Made by a program: the position numbers and the translations under genes
Source of the DNA: Uloborus plumipes
Taxonomy: Eukaryota > Arthropoda > Arachnida > Araneae > Uloboridae
Assembly: GCA_038373865.1 (NCBI GenBank)
Contig: JAXGGA010006581.1
Location: 1-64,000 of the forward strand
Length of the DNA: 64,000 nt
Reading direction: 5' to 3'
In this document: piece after piece, positions 54,222 through 64,000 of the stretch
Numbering within the stretch: position 1 is the stretch's first letter
Layout: every line of letters begins with the position of its first letter
Notes under the pieces: generated by a model
What the model saw: the letters and a program-made list of their open reading frames with translations, nothing else
The model's database searches: none
What the model was told of the DNA's origin: nothing

Positions 54222-57200
54222 GCTAGTTTAGCTTGATTCATGTTTGCAGGATTTGTATCATAAACTTGATAAGAGTTAAAGTCATTTTTTGGCTTAAAGT
54301 ACAAAAAAATATTTACCTGCTAATGGAAAATGGAGGTTTATGCACCAACTTACTCCTAATCTACTATTTACATCGGAAAGTAAGAGCACTGTCGCATCAG
54401 TAACAGTTCCAACATTGACTGAAAGAGAAAACTTGACCCGTTTAGGCACTTTAACATGCTAATTAGCCAAACAGCCTCGCTGGACGAGAAAAAAAAAAGA
54501 AGAGGTGATAGATGATCCCTGGTCGCACTGACCAAAACAGCCCTGAAGTCATCAACAAAACCATCTTCCCCAGACACAATTGCAAGGATTCTTTTCCACC
54601 GCTCCGCCCTTTTTGGCGATTCTTAAATGAAGATTGACGCTGGCTTAGTTGCCAGGGCTTCTTTTTCTTGTAATTTTCCGAGACGCTCGAGGTTCTAATG
54701 GAGGATTTAATGGAAGAGGAGGGAAGAAGAATCAGACTTGGTTCTTTAAAAGGACTCGTCTGGCCGTGATCAAGTTCTTGCGGGTCAAGGGACGACTTGG
54801 GAATAATTGCAGGGAATTTTGTTTGGGTGCGAGGGAAAGAAGGGATTGAATGGGAATTATATAGGTCCTCTGTTGGGACAATTATTGGCGGGCTTCCAGT
54901 TGGGTGTAGTTAAGGAGCTGAAATGGTTTCGAAATCATTGTTTTTGTTTATTGGAATAGTCGTTCTGTCCTTGAAAAGATCGGGTTTTCACTTACAGATG
55001 TAATGTCTAAGAAAATGACAATAGTGCAATTTTAGTGTAATTATTAGATTTTTGCGAGAATTCATCTCAAATTAAAATTGTAATACTGTTGGATATCACG
55101 AACTGCGGGATGGCCGAATAGTTTCAAATTGTTTGGAAGCCGAGTTATTATTTTGGCACATTATGAACATACACGATACATGTATTCATTGTCATAATTA
55201 AAAGAAAAAGAGAGAGAGAGAGAGAGCCGTCCAAGGGATCGAAAAACAAAGATTTTGCTATATGTGCTGCAGATATGAAGACTAACCAACGAGGTGAAAT
55301 AAAAACTTACCTAGTCCAACTTTGCATAAAAAAGGAAAAAAAAGAAAGCAATAAAACCGGCTAGTCTGGAATAAGGCTACAATTTCAGGACTGCAACATA
55401 GTAGAAGCTAGAAAATTCTCACTAAATGGTATCTTGCAAAAATGTACAAATTATGTCCTACTCGTTTGAATTCTTTTAAATCAATTTTTATTGCTACCAC
55501 CATTTGTTTTCCTTCAAATTCTCTATTTATTTGTGTATAATCTAGCATCAATGGTTTATACACTAGTAATTGATGAAGGGCTTAAAATAAAGTAAAATAA
55601 TGGTACATTGAATTCATGAGGTTGACGTTGCTCAAAACGTGTTGAAAATTTAATTAATAATTAGAAAATACGTTTTTCAAGGACGCAGTTTTTGTGCGTC
55701 CTGTCTTTGTTCACGAGCTTAATTTTATTGTGTAGTGCTTTCACCAGAAATGTCTAATTTTCAATTTTAGTAAATTCAAAGATAAAGAGAAGTCCTTATT
55801 ATTTTTTATTTTTGTTATTATAATATTTTATGCATTGTTGGAAAGATGTTTTGGCTTTGAAAAGTTGTTCTTTGAATGCCATTAATTACTGAATTACAAT
55901 AATTCCCCTCAAAGTTATAAGTTTTAACTACAATTTGTGAAATTGGAGGGAAACTTTTTTTGCAACTTTCATCGAAATAAACCGTGAGCTCAAGCAGAAC
56001 TACTACTCGCAGTACTGATTCGTCAAAACTGTAACAGCATAAACAGGTACTATAATTCAATGTGAAGACAACAAAAACTTGAGGAGTTTTTTAATTTTTA
56101 AATATGCACGTTTTGTCGGTTCGTCGGACTTTGGCAGAAGACAAATGATTCGAAACATGCCTCATCGTATCTGGGTTAATCTTGTTTTTAGAGCAGTTAA
56201 AAAGCTCGTTCTAGTTATAGAAGAAAGTTTATGCAAATTTTAGATTGTCTACTTTTTGCAAAATTTGAACAGTTTATAAGAACAGCCCAAAGGCAAAGAA
56301 GATTCAATTTTCGAACCCATATCACTGAACTCATGTGTAAATTACTCTTAAAAAATACTGAAAGCACTGTTTCGAAGCAGATTTTTACGAAATTTCGTGA
56401 AAATAGGTCGAGTAGTCTTCATCCAAGGCAAAATGTAGACAGAATAGACATACTTCTGATTTTAGATCAATGCAGAAAACAGCAAGTAAGAAGTATTAGG
56501 ACCTTTTTGCGAGTTTTATATAACATCGAAACCCATACGGAATATTTTCTGTAGCATTAGAATGGTTATTATTTAATGCTTCATCAGTAACAAAATTCAG
56601 ACTTTATTTTGCCCCTTTCTCAAAAGTTATGGTTACATGAGCTTTGCTCGTTTTTGTCATTTTTTTTCTCTGATTTCGTTCTTTTTTTTTTCTTCTTCTT
56701 TCTATTGCAACATCAACGTTTAGCTGTTAAGTGCGACAACTATTCCCATCACACCTGCTCAATTCCGGCTAGGAAGGCCACTCTTGGTCACCCAGAGTTG
56801 CACAGCATTGATTCATGACAAGAAGAATGACAATTGCCTCAAGCTGCACTCAATACACAGACACGCCTCCACTGTGATGATTTAATTTTTCTTGTTTGAC
56901 CTTCTAAGCGGCAAAAAGGAAAGGAAAACAAATACGAATAGTAACACTGTATTCAACTTTAAAATGACTTCAAGGTACACACAGCGTATCGACATTTCTT
57001 AGAAAGATCTTGATATTTCCTCTCCATACAGAGTTTTTATCAAATAAGAGGGGGGGGGGAGTATATCATCTTTTAAGTGAAACAGACTTGACCTACTTTG
57101 AAACAGCAAAGTGGAATCCTGAAATCGTTGGTCATTTGTAATTTTTTTTATCTACTGAGAAATTAATTGATGCTTAAAAATCCATGATTGGATTTTTCAA

Positions 57201-58223
57201 TGAACGGATTGATAAAGACGCAGCAGTGTTTGTACCCAGTCACAAACCGGTGTTTTCAAAAACTAAAGATTTCGGAGCAAAACTTTTTAATAACTCAGTA
57301 AATAGCGATCCAACTCGCTGTTTGCGTCCCGATTTCCGTTCTCATTACATCAGAACATGTTATTTTATAGGGACTTATTAAATTACATTCCCTTATTTAT
57401 GTCCTGGTGCATTAAAAAGCTATCCCAGAACCTATCAAGCCTACTTGCTTGAGAATTAACACCAGGAAATTCTTAAACGTCACTATTTATATGTTGCATT
57501 CTTAAAAGAAAAAAAATAACGCAAAAAGAGAGAAGGAGAAGATTTCAGGTTGTACTAATTGTTTTAATTAAGGTTATGACAAAGGTGTCACGACAATATA
57601 CAATTTAAGTATACAGCAAGTGACCATGCTATATAACCAGACATTTAAAAACTTTAGGTGAATGGTTGTGATTGAAAAAGTCTTATTGTTACTTAGTATT
57701 TATTATAAGAAAAAAAAAAGTAAAAATGAACTCTCCGAAAAGAAGAACTGATGTAGTGTTACACCTTTTAATGCATTAGCCTGCTTGCATTTCGTGCTGA
57801 TTTTAAAAATGAAGGAAAAATTCTTGTCCGCTATTTTATAGGCCTTAGAATTTTTCATTCATTTTAAAAATCAGCACTGCATCAGAACTGCAATTTGAAA
57901 CTGCTATTCTCGCTAGACTACAACTTATTCAAAAGCAAAGATACCTTTTCTAGCAGCGCATTAGAACAGGTCAAACATAAAATATGCACATTTAACAATT
58001 TTATGACAGCTCACTTGACTCATGTTTGAGGCGTGAAAATTCTGAAACAACCTCACCCAAAGATTTTCAGTTGAAACTTTTCCAGTTCGGTCACTTCCCA
58101 GCATGGGAAATTTCAGCGTTCGTCAACTATGCAAGGAGGGACAACGGACAGGGACAAACTACCTGAAAGCGGGACTCGTGGTCACCTTTTGTATGGTACG
58201 TATTGAGTTGCCCTGATAAAAGC
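54222..58223. other. Unassigned sequence with no supported gene
   Basis: 54370-54850 is less AT-rich. A minus-strand consensus donor (GTAAGTTTTT, about 55312) could end an upstream exon. The 107-codon plus-strand frame at 56231-56554 has no recognisable domain. An (AG)n run lies at about 55208-55226 and a G tract near 57050. Confidence 0.35.
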
Positions 58224-58384
58224 TATCCTGGTTTTTTTATACTTAATGCGTAAATGCTAGGAAGACATCTTTCAATTCCTCCAGAAATTCATTTTCATCC
58301 CAAGGTAGTTTTCACCAAAAGCATCTCCAAAAATAAGCTTGGACGCAATATATTCCATAGAAGCTCTTGAACCCTTATACACAT
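58224..58384 (-). pseudogene. Duplicated fragment A, possible degraded cytochrome P450 exon
   Basis: On the minus strand one frame reads YIASKLIFGDAFGENYLG. After a one-base shift it continues DENEFLEELKDVFLAF and stops. The I..L.FGDAFGE...EFL..L pattern resembles the mid region of animal P450s, but there is no haem-binding motif to confirm it. It is repeated at 58757-58917 across a MITE. Confidence 0.3.
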
Positions 58385-58756
58385 ACTGCAAAAAAGGAAC
58401 TGTTGTTTATACAGTTTAATACTGGTGGCTGAGGTTCCAATTCAAAACTGTAAAAAACGCAGTAATAAACTAAAACCAGCAATTTTACAGTTTTTTACGG
58501 TAAAATTTTTACAGTTTATTGTAGTAAATTTCAGCTGTATTATACTGCAAAAACAGCAGTACAGTACTGGCAGCAGATGTTCCAATTTAAAACTGTAAAA
58601 TGCACTGTAATAAACTGTTTAATGAGTAATTTTGCAGTTTATTACTGCAAAATTAGCAATTTTACAGTTAAGTACTATAAAAGTAGAAATTTTACAATTT
58701 ATTACTATAAAATTAGCTGTATTATACCGTAAAAACAACATTCATTCTTTACAGTG
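58384..58756. mobile_element. CACTGTAAAA-type MITE, copy 5 (reverse orientation)
   Basis: The right end is ACATTCATTCTTTACAGTG followed by TA. The left end, TACTGCAAAAAAGGAACTG, has lost the CA of CACTG. The interior has the usual AAACTGTAAAA and ATTTTACAGTTTATTACTG units in reverse order. Confidence 0.75.
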
Positions 58757-58917
58757 TATCCTGGTTTTCTTCTTCTTAAAGCCTAAATGCTGGGAAGGCA
58801 TCTTTCAAGTCCTCCAGGAAGGCATTTTCACCACAAAATAGTTTTCACCAAAAGCATCTCCAAAAATAAGCTTGGACGCAATACATCCCATAGAAGCTCT
58901 TGAACCCTTGTATACAA
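58757..58917 (-). pseudogene. Duplicated fragment B, same family as fragment A
   Basis: Direct repeat of 58224-58384 on the far side of the MITE. The minus strand reads CIASKLIFGDAFGENYF, then after a shift GENAFLEDLKDAFPAF. Both copies shift at the same place, so the lesion predates the duplication or the two frames were once separated by an intron now lost. Confidence 0.3.
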
Positions 58918-58919
58918 AA

Positions 58920-60157
58920 CAAACACGCATTACACTCACGTAAAATAGAATTTCAACTATCCAACAGTCTTTTAATAGGAGCCCCGTTTAAGCGACGCCG
59001 GTTCCCTCGAATTTTATTTAGTAAACGTTAAAAACACTGGAAATAATTTTAGTTTTCGAAATGATACTTTCAAAAATAATCAAATCTAAAAGCAGTATTT
59101 TTACAATTTAATCATTAAGTTTAAATTAAGGAGCAAATCATAGAATTGACTGTATATTCACTATCGTATAATGCAGATTAAAGGTTACTGTATTCTATTC
59201 AATTGAGCTTGCAGTATACGTTTCATAACTTGGTGCGACAATTATTCAACAAATGTGCTGTGCATAATAACTAATAACTTATTTTAAAGTTTTATATTTC
59301 GTAGTTTTTTGTTTTAATTATTCGTTTATTTTTTTATTATTATTTTTTCTAAATTTTTATAAATGTTCATATGTTTAAATCCAGAATTAAATTTTTGCCG
59401 TTCTCCTGATAATTATTTTAAGTACTCTCTTTTATCCGGAATTTCTGATTTACCGAAAGCAGTTGGTGCCTGAATTTCGGGTTTCTACTATATACACACA
59501 CTTGTTTTATTTATATAAACACAGCTGTATGATCAAAGTAAAGTTTGTTTGAACTGAACATATACAAATGAAACTTTATTTCAGGGTTTCTCTAATTTAA
59601 TTCTTGAAATAAACAACTTATCGTGCAGCATTCACTTGAAAGGAATATTTTGAAATGTGATGATTTCAATTTCAATACACAGGAAGTAAATGACAGCCCA
59701 ACCCAATCTAGAAAGGAACTCCTATTGCCTACTTGTGATAATTACTTTAAAAAGAAGGAAAAAAAATCCTTCATCGTTTCTGACCTCTGGTATTAAAATC
59801 TCATTTCCTCTAACGAATTTCATTTTTTTTCTAAAGCGTTTCTTTGAGTTGTTTGTCTTTTCCAAGAAATTCTTCGCAGCAAAAAAAGTTAATTGCGAGT
59901 TTTGACTCTCGACGAAAGTGGCAACTCGTTCCAGACAAATTTATATCGTTAACACTAGAATTATGGAAAGTCATTTTGACACCAAGCACACTGTGTCAAC
60001 TGGTGCTCTAGTGCTTTATGTTTTCATAGACACATTAACTCTTTCTTGACTTCTTTAAAATCATTATTCTTTGTGACAATACAATGTTTTCAAGAATGAT
60101 ATTAACAAAAAAAAAGGGGGGGGGGGGGGAGAAAGACAGAGCACCGAAAAACGGTGG
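58920..60157. other. AT-rich sequence, nothing recognised
   Basis: TTAACACTAGAATTATGG near 59949 with TCTAGTGC at 60007 may be a small palindromic remnant. A G tract lies near 60120. No gene supported. Confidence 0.35.
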
Positions 60158-60469
60158 GCACTGTCTGATTTTCTTAGGTAAAACCTTCTGTGTATTTACG
60201 CATTCTTCGGGTTTTCTCTGATACCAAAATAGGGGTGTTAGGTACGATAACAATAAAGGGAGGAATAATAGGAAGCATTTTGAACCGTATCAAACAACGT
60301 AGAACGATGCTAATTTCAAATTCATAGTTTAGCTGAATATGTCAAGAGGATAGCAAATGCAAGTTTTAAACTGAAAACTTAGGAAAGTTCCAACTCATAA
60401 CCCATTACTTCTTTTTAAAGTGGAATGGTTCGCGAGTGCTAGGCGCGGTATTCACGGACGGACAGTACA
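60158..60469. mobile_element. MITE (ACTGTCTGA family) copy 3, uninterrupted
   Basis: Matches 38038-38350 along its length (left ACTGTCTGATTTTCTTAGG, right GGACGGACAGTA). It lacks the foldback found in copy 1; the equivalent site reads GGGGTGTTAGGTACG. Confidence 0.7.
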
Positions 60470-60533
60470 GGTGGTATTTTGACATGTTTGAGAAAAATAG
60501 ACGTAAATAATGAATTGATGCTGAAGGGCAATT

Positions 60534-60705
60534 CCACGGTAACAGACGTTTTTCACAAAACAGCTTACACTATGATAAAACCTTGCTTGATTTTACGAAT
60601 TTAATGAAGAACATGGTCTTTATTTCTATATAATGCAATTAAATTTTGAAGATTTCCAGAAAATTATTATTTGTGTAATGGACATATCTTACGTCCATTA
60701 CAAAA
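60534..60705. mobile_element. Sola-like end fragment
   Basis: GGGCAATTCCACGGTAACAG matches the left end of 30386-32361, and TTACGTCCATTAC (60689) resembles its internal repeat. Too short and incomplete to delimit. Confidence 0.45.
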
Positions 60706-60721
60706 CCAAGCAATCATCACA

Positions 60722-60956
60722 CACTGCAAAAATTAAACTTGTTCTTACATGCAGTTACTGGCAGCAAAGGTTCCAGTTTAAAACTGTAAAATGCAGTTAT
60801 AAACTGTAAAATTAGCAATTTTAGTTTATTATGGTAAAATTGGCAATTTACAGTTTAGTACCTACTTGTAAAAGTAGCAATTTTAGTTCATTACTGTAAA
60901 ATTAGCGATTTTTACAGTTTGTTACTATGAAATTAGCTATATTATCTTGTAAAAGG
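60722..60956. mobile_element. CACTGTAAAA-type MITE, copy 6, decayed
   Basis: Starts CACTGCAAAAATTAAACTTG and carries AAACTGTAAAATTAGCAATTT units. The right end, TTATCTTGTAAAAG, is incomplete and runs into the following tandem array. Confidence 0.6.
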
Positions 60957-61370
60957 TTTGGGGTCAAAATGTCGCCGAGCCATAATGTCGCGGGCCAAAA
61001 TGTCGTCGGTCCAAAATGTCGCCGGCCGAAACATCGCGTGCCCAAAATGTCGCGGGCCGAAATGTCGCTTGCCCAAAATGTCGCCGGTCAAAAATGTCGC
61101 CGGGCCAAAATGTCGCTGGGCCAAAATGTCGCTGCCAAAATGTCACGGGCCAAAATGTCGCGGGCCAAAATGTCGCGGGCCAAAATGTCGCGTGCCAAAA
61201 TGTCGCCGGTCCAAAATGTCGCCGGTCCAAAATGTCGCCGGTCCAAAATGTCGCGGGCCAAAATGTCGCCGGTCCAAAATGTCGCCGGTCCAAAATGTCG
61301 CCAGTCAAAATGTCGCCAGTCCAAAATGTCACCAGTCCAAAATATAGCCGTTCCAAAATGACGCTAAGTG
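60957..61370. repeat. GC-rich ~16-bp tandem array, about 25 units
   Basis: Unit CCAAAATGTCGCCGGT with variants CGGGC and CGTGC at the variable end. It is open in several frames on both strands, giving repeats such as GPKCRR and MSRAK, as any array without a stop in its unit would. I read these frames as by-products, not genes. The outer units decay (ATAGCCGTTCCAAAATGACG at the right edge). Confidence 0.9.
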
Positions 61371-62982
61371 CATAGTACAGATTTAATGTAGCCAGTAATT
61401 CACAAATTCAATGCAGCTTAATTATGTAGCTCAATTTTACTAATAAGCTTATCACGATATGATAAACACACCTGTTTAGTAACTTTTTTTAAACGTAGCA
61501 GTTTAGAAAATTAGCTTAATTTATTAACAAAAATGTACCTAAATTGATTTCTTCTAAAGCTTAAATTATTTCACTACCTTAGTAATGATATAGTTTTTTC
61601 GGGGCTCTACTTAGAGCCCAGGGACGCTAAATTTCTTCCTTTTTAATACGCTTCTATTAGTTTCACATGTGGGTTTGTTTGTTTGTTTGTATGCATGTAA
61701 CTCTGAATAAAAGATAAAATTCACGTTCTTTACAAACGTAAAAGTAATATATATTAATACTACCATTATTAATACTAAAGGCTAAACTATATTGCATGTT
61801 GATGTGTAATAAGGGCATTTGCCATTAATTCTGAGTTGGGCATCGATCGTCCACAAAATGCATATTATAAGTGCAAGCAATAGCGGATTGAATAGCGGAT
61901 ATTCAACAGTTTTGAAAATCTTCTTTTGAATTTGATTTACTCTAAAAGCGTATTTTTTAGTTTTTTAAACTATATTTAGGATTATTTCTTTTTTTTTTAT
62001 CACACAAAGAAATTAAACAAATAAATTTGCTGTAAAGGCTTTTTTTCCCCTTTTGAAAAATCAGAATACCGTTTAAGAGCCATTATTTTGAAATTCAGAC
62101 AAGGTGTGGCAGTAACCATTTTTGATTTTCCTCATTTTTTTATATGTCAGAGTAGGTCATGAGAAATGAACATTCTGAAGTTTGCAGCCCCCCAAAAAAT
62201 TTTGTTCGCTCGGTAAAAATTCCCAAAGTTTGATGTTATGCAGCGCTTTTTTGGTAAAACGGCTGAAAGACGCATTTCAGTGCGCTGTAGTTTTTTTACA
62301 GAAACGCCACCCCATGGTTATGTTTACATTTATTGATTGTACAATGTGTAGTTATGAGGACCCCATAGTTATTTGGGTTGGGGTGTGTTTCTTTCTTCAG
62401 TTAAGGGGCCGCAAAGTATGGTTTTTAGACCATTTTCGCTCGACTTTGAACTGCGTTATTTCCCCCCTAAAAGCAACCCCCCGAAATTTTTTTAACATAT
62501 ACTGAAAATTTATACTATGAAGAGAATATGTGGCACGAAAATTGTTTATTATTTCATCGCTTTAAAGAGAAAAAGACTTAGACATTTTTCAAATTTTCAA
62601 AATTTGCGGTTTTTTGATCGCATTTGACTCAAAACAGCAACTCTAGGAAGAAAAAGCTTTTATGGATTATGGAACCTACAGATGTGTAGAATAACGTAAA
62701 AAAGAAAGTTGCGTGGGGTCTCGTCTCGTTTTCAAGAAAATAATTTTTTTTGTAGCTCATTTTAATGCTTTTTTCTCATAGTAAAATGTGTCCATGAAGT
62801 AGGTCAAATCTGCTGAAACTCTAAGTATATAGTAAAGATATATTTAAATTTGTATAAGGAAAGAGAAAAAGACTAAAAACACTTAATTTTGTCAAATTTT
62901 TTTATAATTTTTAGTTTTTTAATTGCAATTAACTCAAAAAACGTGAAATCATGAGACTATTATTGAATTGCACATATTACTA
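61371..62982. other. Unassigned AT-rich sequence
   Basis: A GGGCTCTACTTAGAGCCC palindrome lies at about 61602-61620. The 107-codon frame at 62182-62505 begins with TTG, not ATG, and has no recognisable domain. 62500-62980 shows weak similarity to the repeat that follows. Confidence 0.35.
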
Positions 62983-64000
62983 GCTTTGAAATATTGGCAA
63001 AAGTAAATTCGGTGAGGTATCTTCAGATGTATTCTAATGGGAGGTCAGAATGACCTCCCGAAAAATTTCATGATCGAAAAATTTTGCTGATGATTCGGCA
63101 AAGTTGGAAACAATTCTGCAACATTGAACTTTTCTATTTATTTATTTTTTACATGTTATGATTATTTTTTTATATTATATGATACCTACATATGTGTAAA
63201 ACGACGTACAAAATAAATCGGCCAGGGTTCTCTTCTAGTTTTACAGGAAAAAAAAATGTAGCAGATTTTAATGCGTTCTCCCGTAGTAAAATGTGTCCAG
63301 TATGTAGGACAGATCTGATAAAATTTAAAATACATGATGATAATTTATATATGTGTGTTTTATATTTGAGTGTATAGTAATAGTGAAAGAGAATCACAGC
63401 ACTTAATTGTGTCTAAATATTTAGAACTTTTAGCTTCTTATTGCAATTATATTAAAAAACGATAAATCGTTACTGAGGGAATTCTTGAATTTACATATTA
63501 CTAGCTGGCAATGACTGGAAATATTCGAGAAAGTAAATACTGTGAGGTATTTTTAGAGATTCCCCAATGGGAAGTCAAAGGAGGTCACTGTGACCTCCAG
63601 AAAAATTTCATATTCGGAAAATTTTTATGAAGATTCGGCAACTTTAGAAACAATACTACAACATAGAAATTTTCTATTTATTTATTTATTTTTTACATGT
63701 GGGCTTGATCGTATTTTATCATTCGGAAAAATTGGGAAATTCCTTTGGCAAATTAAGAACATCTTCTTGAGAAGTATAAGATACTCATGGGCACTGGAAC
63801 TTAAATTTTTACAGAATACGATCAAGCACACGTGACAAATATGTATCATTAAAAAATCTCAATGTTGCAATAGTTTCCAAATTTGCCGAATCGTCAGCAA
63901 AATTTTTCGATCATGAAATTTTTCGGGAAGTCACTGTGACCTTCCACTAGAATACATCTGAAGAGACCTCACCGAATTTACTTTTTCCAATATTTCAAAG
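62983..64000. repeat. Direct and inverted repeat structure, runs off the window
   Basis: The block 62983-63124 recurs directly at about 63505-63660 and inverted at 63866-64000. Shared motifs are AGTAAATTCGGTGAGGT, GAAAAATTTCATGATCG and GATTCGGCAA. A second inverted pair (CTTGATCGTATTTTATC near 63706 and GAATACGATCAAGC near 63815) lies between. It looks like a foldback element whose right end is outside the window. Confidence 0.7.

Noticed and set aside
56231..56554. 107-codon plus-strand frame starting with ATG
   Set aside because: No recognisable domain, no promoter or splice context. This length occurs by chance in 64 kb.
60534..60960. CRISPR-like array suggested by regularly spaced short repeats near 60700-61370
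   Set aside because: The units are contiguous with no spacers, and the sequence is eukaryotic. It is a minisatellite beside a MITE.
60927..61375. Open frames of 60-144 codons on both strands with MSRAKMSRAK or GPKCRR repeats
   Set aside because: They are translations of a 16-bp tandem array whose unit contains no stop. They are open in several frames at once and show no conserved motif.
62182..62505. 107-codon plus-strand frame
   Set aside because: It begins at TTG rather than ATG and has no motif. Probably chance.

Overview
The window is AT-rich eukaryotic DNA packed with transposons. It carries one intact spliced host gene, and the rest is almost entirely mobile elements, their remnants and unassigned AT-rich sequence. 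The transposon mix (mariner, Tc1-like foldbacks, pogo/Tigger MITEs, hAT, piggyBac, PIF/Harbinger-like, Sola-like, Helitron and a CR1/jockey-type LINE), the short introns beside long TE-filled ones and the base composition suggest an arthropod. An arachnid such as a spider is my best guess; this is inference.

The host gene lies on the minus strand from 41861 (ATG) down to 28435 (stop). Seven coding exons with GT-AG introns join in frame to encode a 262-residue secreted protein. It has a signal peptide, a CAP (SCP/PR-1) domain, a four-cysteine hinge and a six-cysteine C-terminal domain, 16 cysteines in all: the full cysteine-rich secretory protein (CRISP) plan. The exons are 73-146 nt and look like ordinary noise in six-frame translation. 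The introns hold the Sola-like, pogo, Harbinger, Helitron, hAT and TA-flanked MITE insertions, some within 22-27 bp of splice sites.

Layout. 1-277: end of a mariner with a broken transposase. 520-3931: a hAT element with a second hAT and a piggyBac-type MITE nested in it, each with target duplications. 3993-5356: a Tc1/mariner-type foldback. 6851-9484: MITEs with 6-bp target duplications and a tandem duplication in which only one copy carries an insertion. 10701-10878: a TA-flanked MITE with a relative at 38537. 15506-24283: a region bounded by Harbinger-like inverted ends, holding a nearly complete LINE (about 17700-20919) with one frameshift. 24329-26225: a MITE split by a 1.56-kb foldback; uninterrupted relatives lie at 38038 and 60158. 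27112-28021: MITEs, one nested. 28336-41885: the CRISP gene. 41911-42628: a 359-bp tandem duplication just upstream of its first coding exon. 42700-47590: mostly unassigned, with a piggyBac remnant. 47593-49586: Helitrons in tandem. 51019-54221: simple repeats, a pogo-like fragment, two MITE copies and a ~125-bp tandem array. 58224-60956: duplicated fragments and more MITEs. 60957-61370: a GC-rich ~16-bp tandem array. 62983-64000: direct and inverted repeats with a conserved small palindrome, running off the window.

All TE class assignments rest on terminal repeats, target duplications and translated motifs read by eye. No database search was possible.
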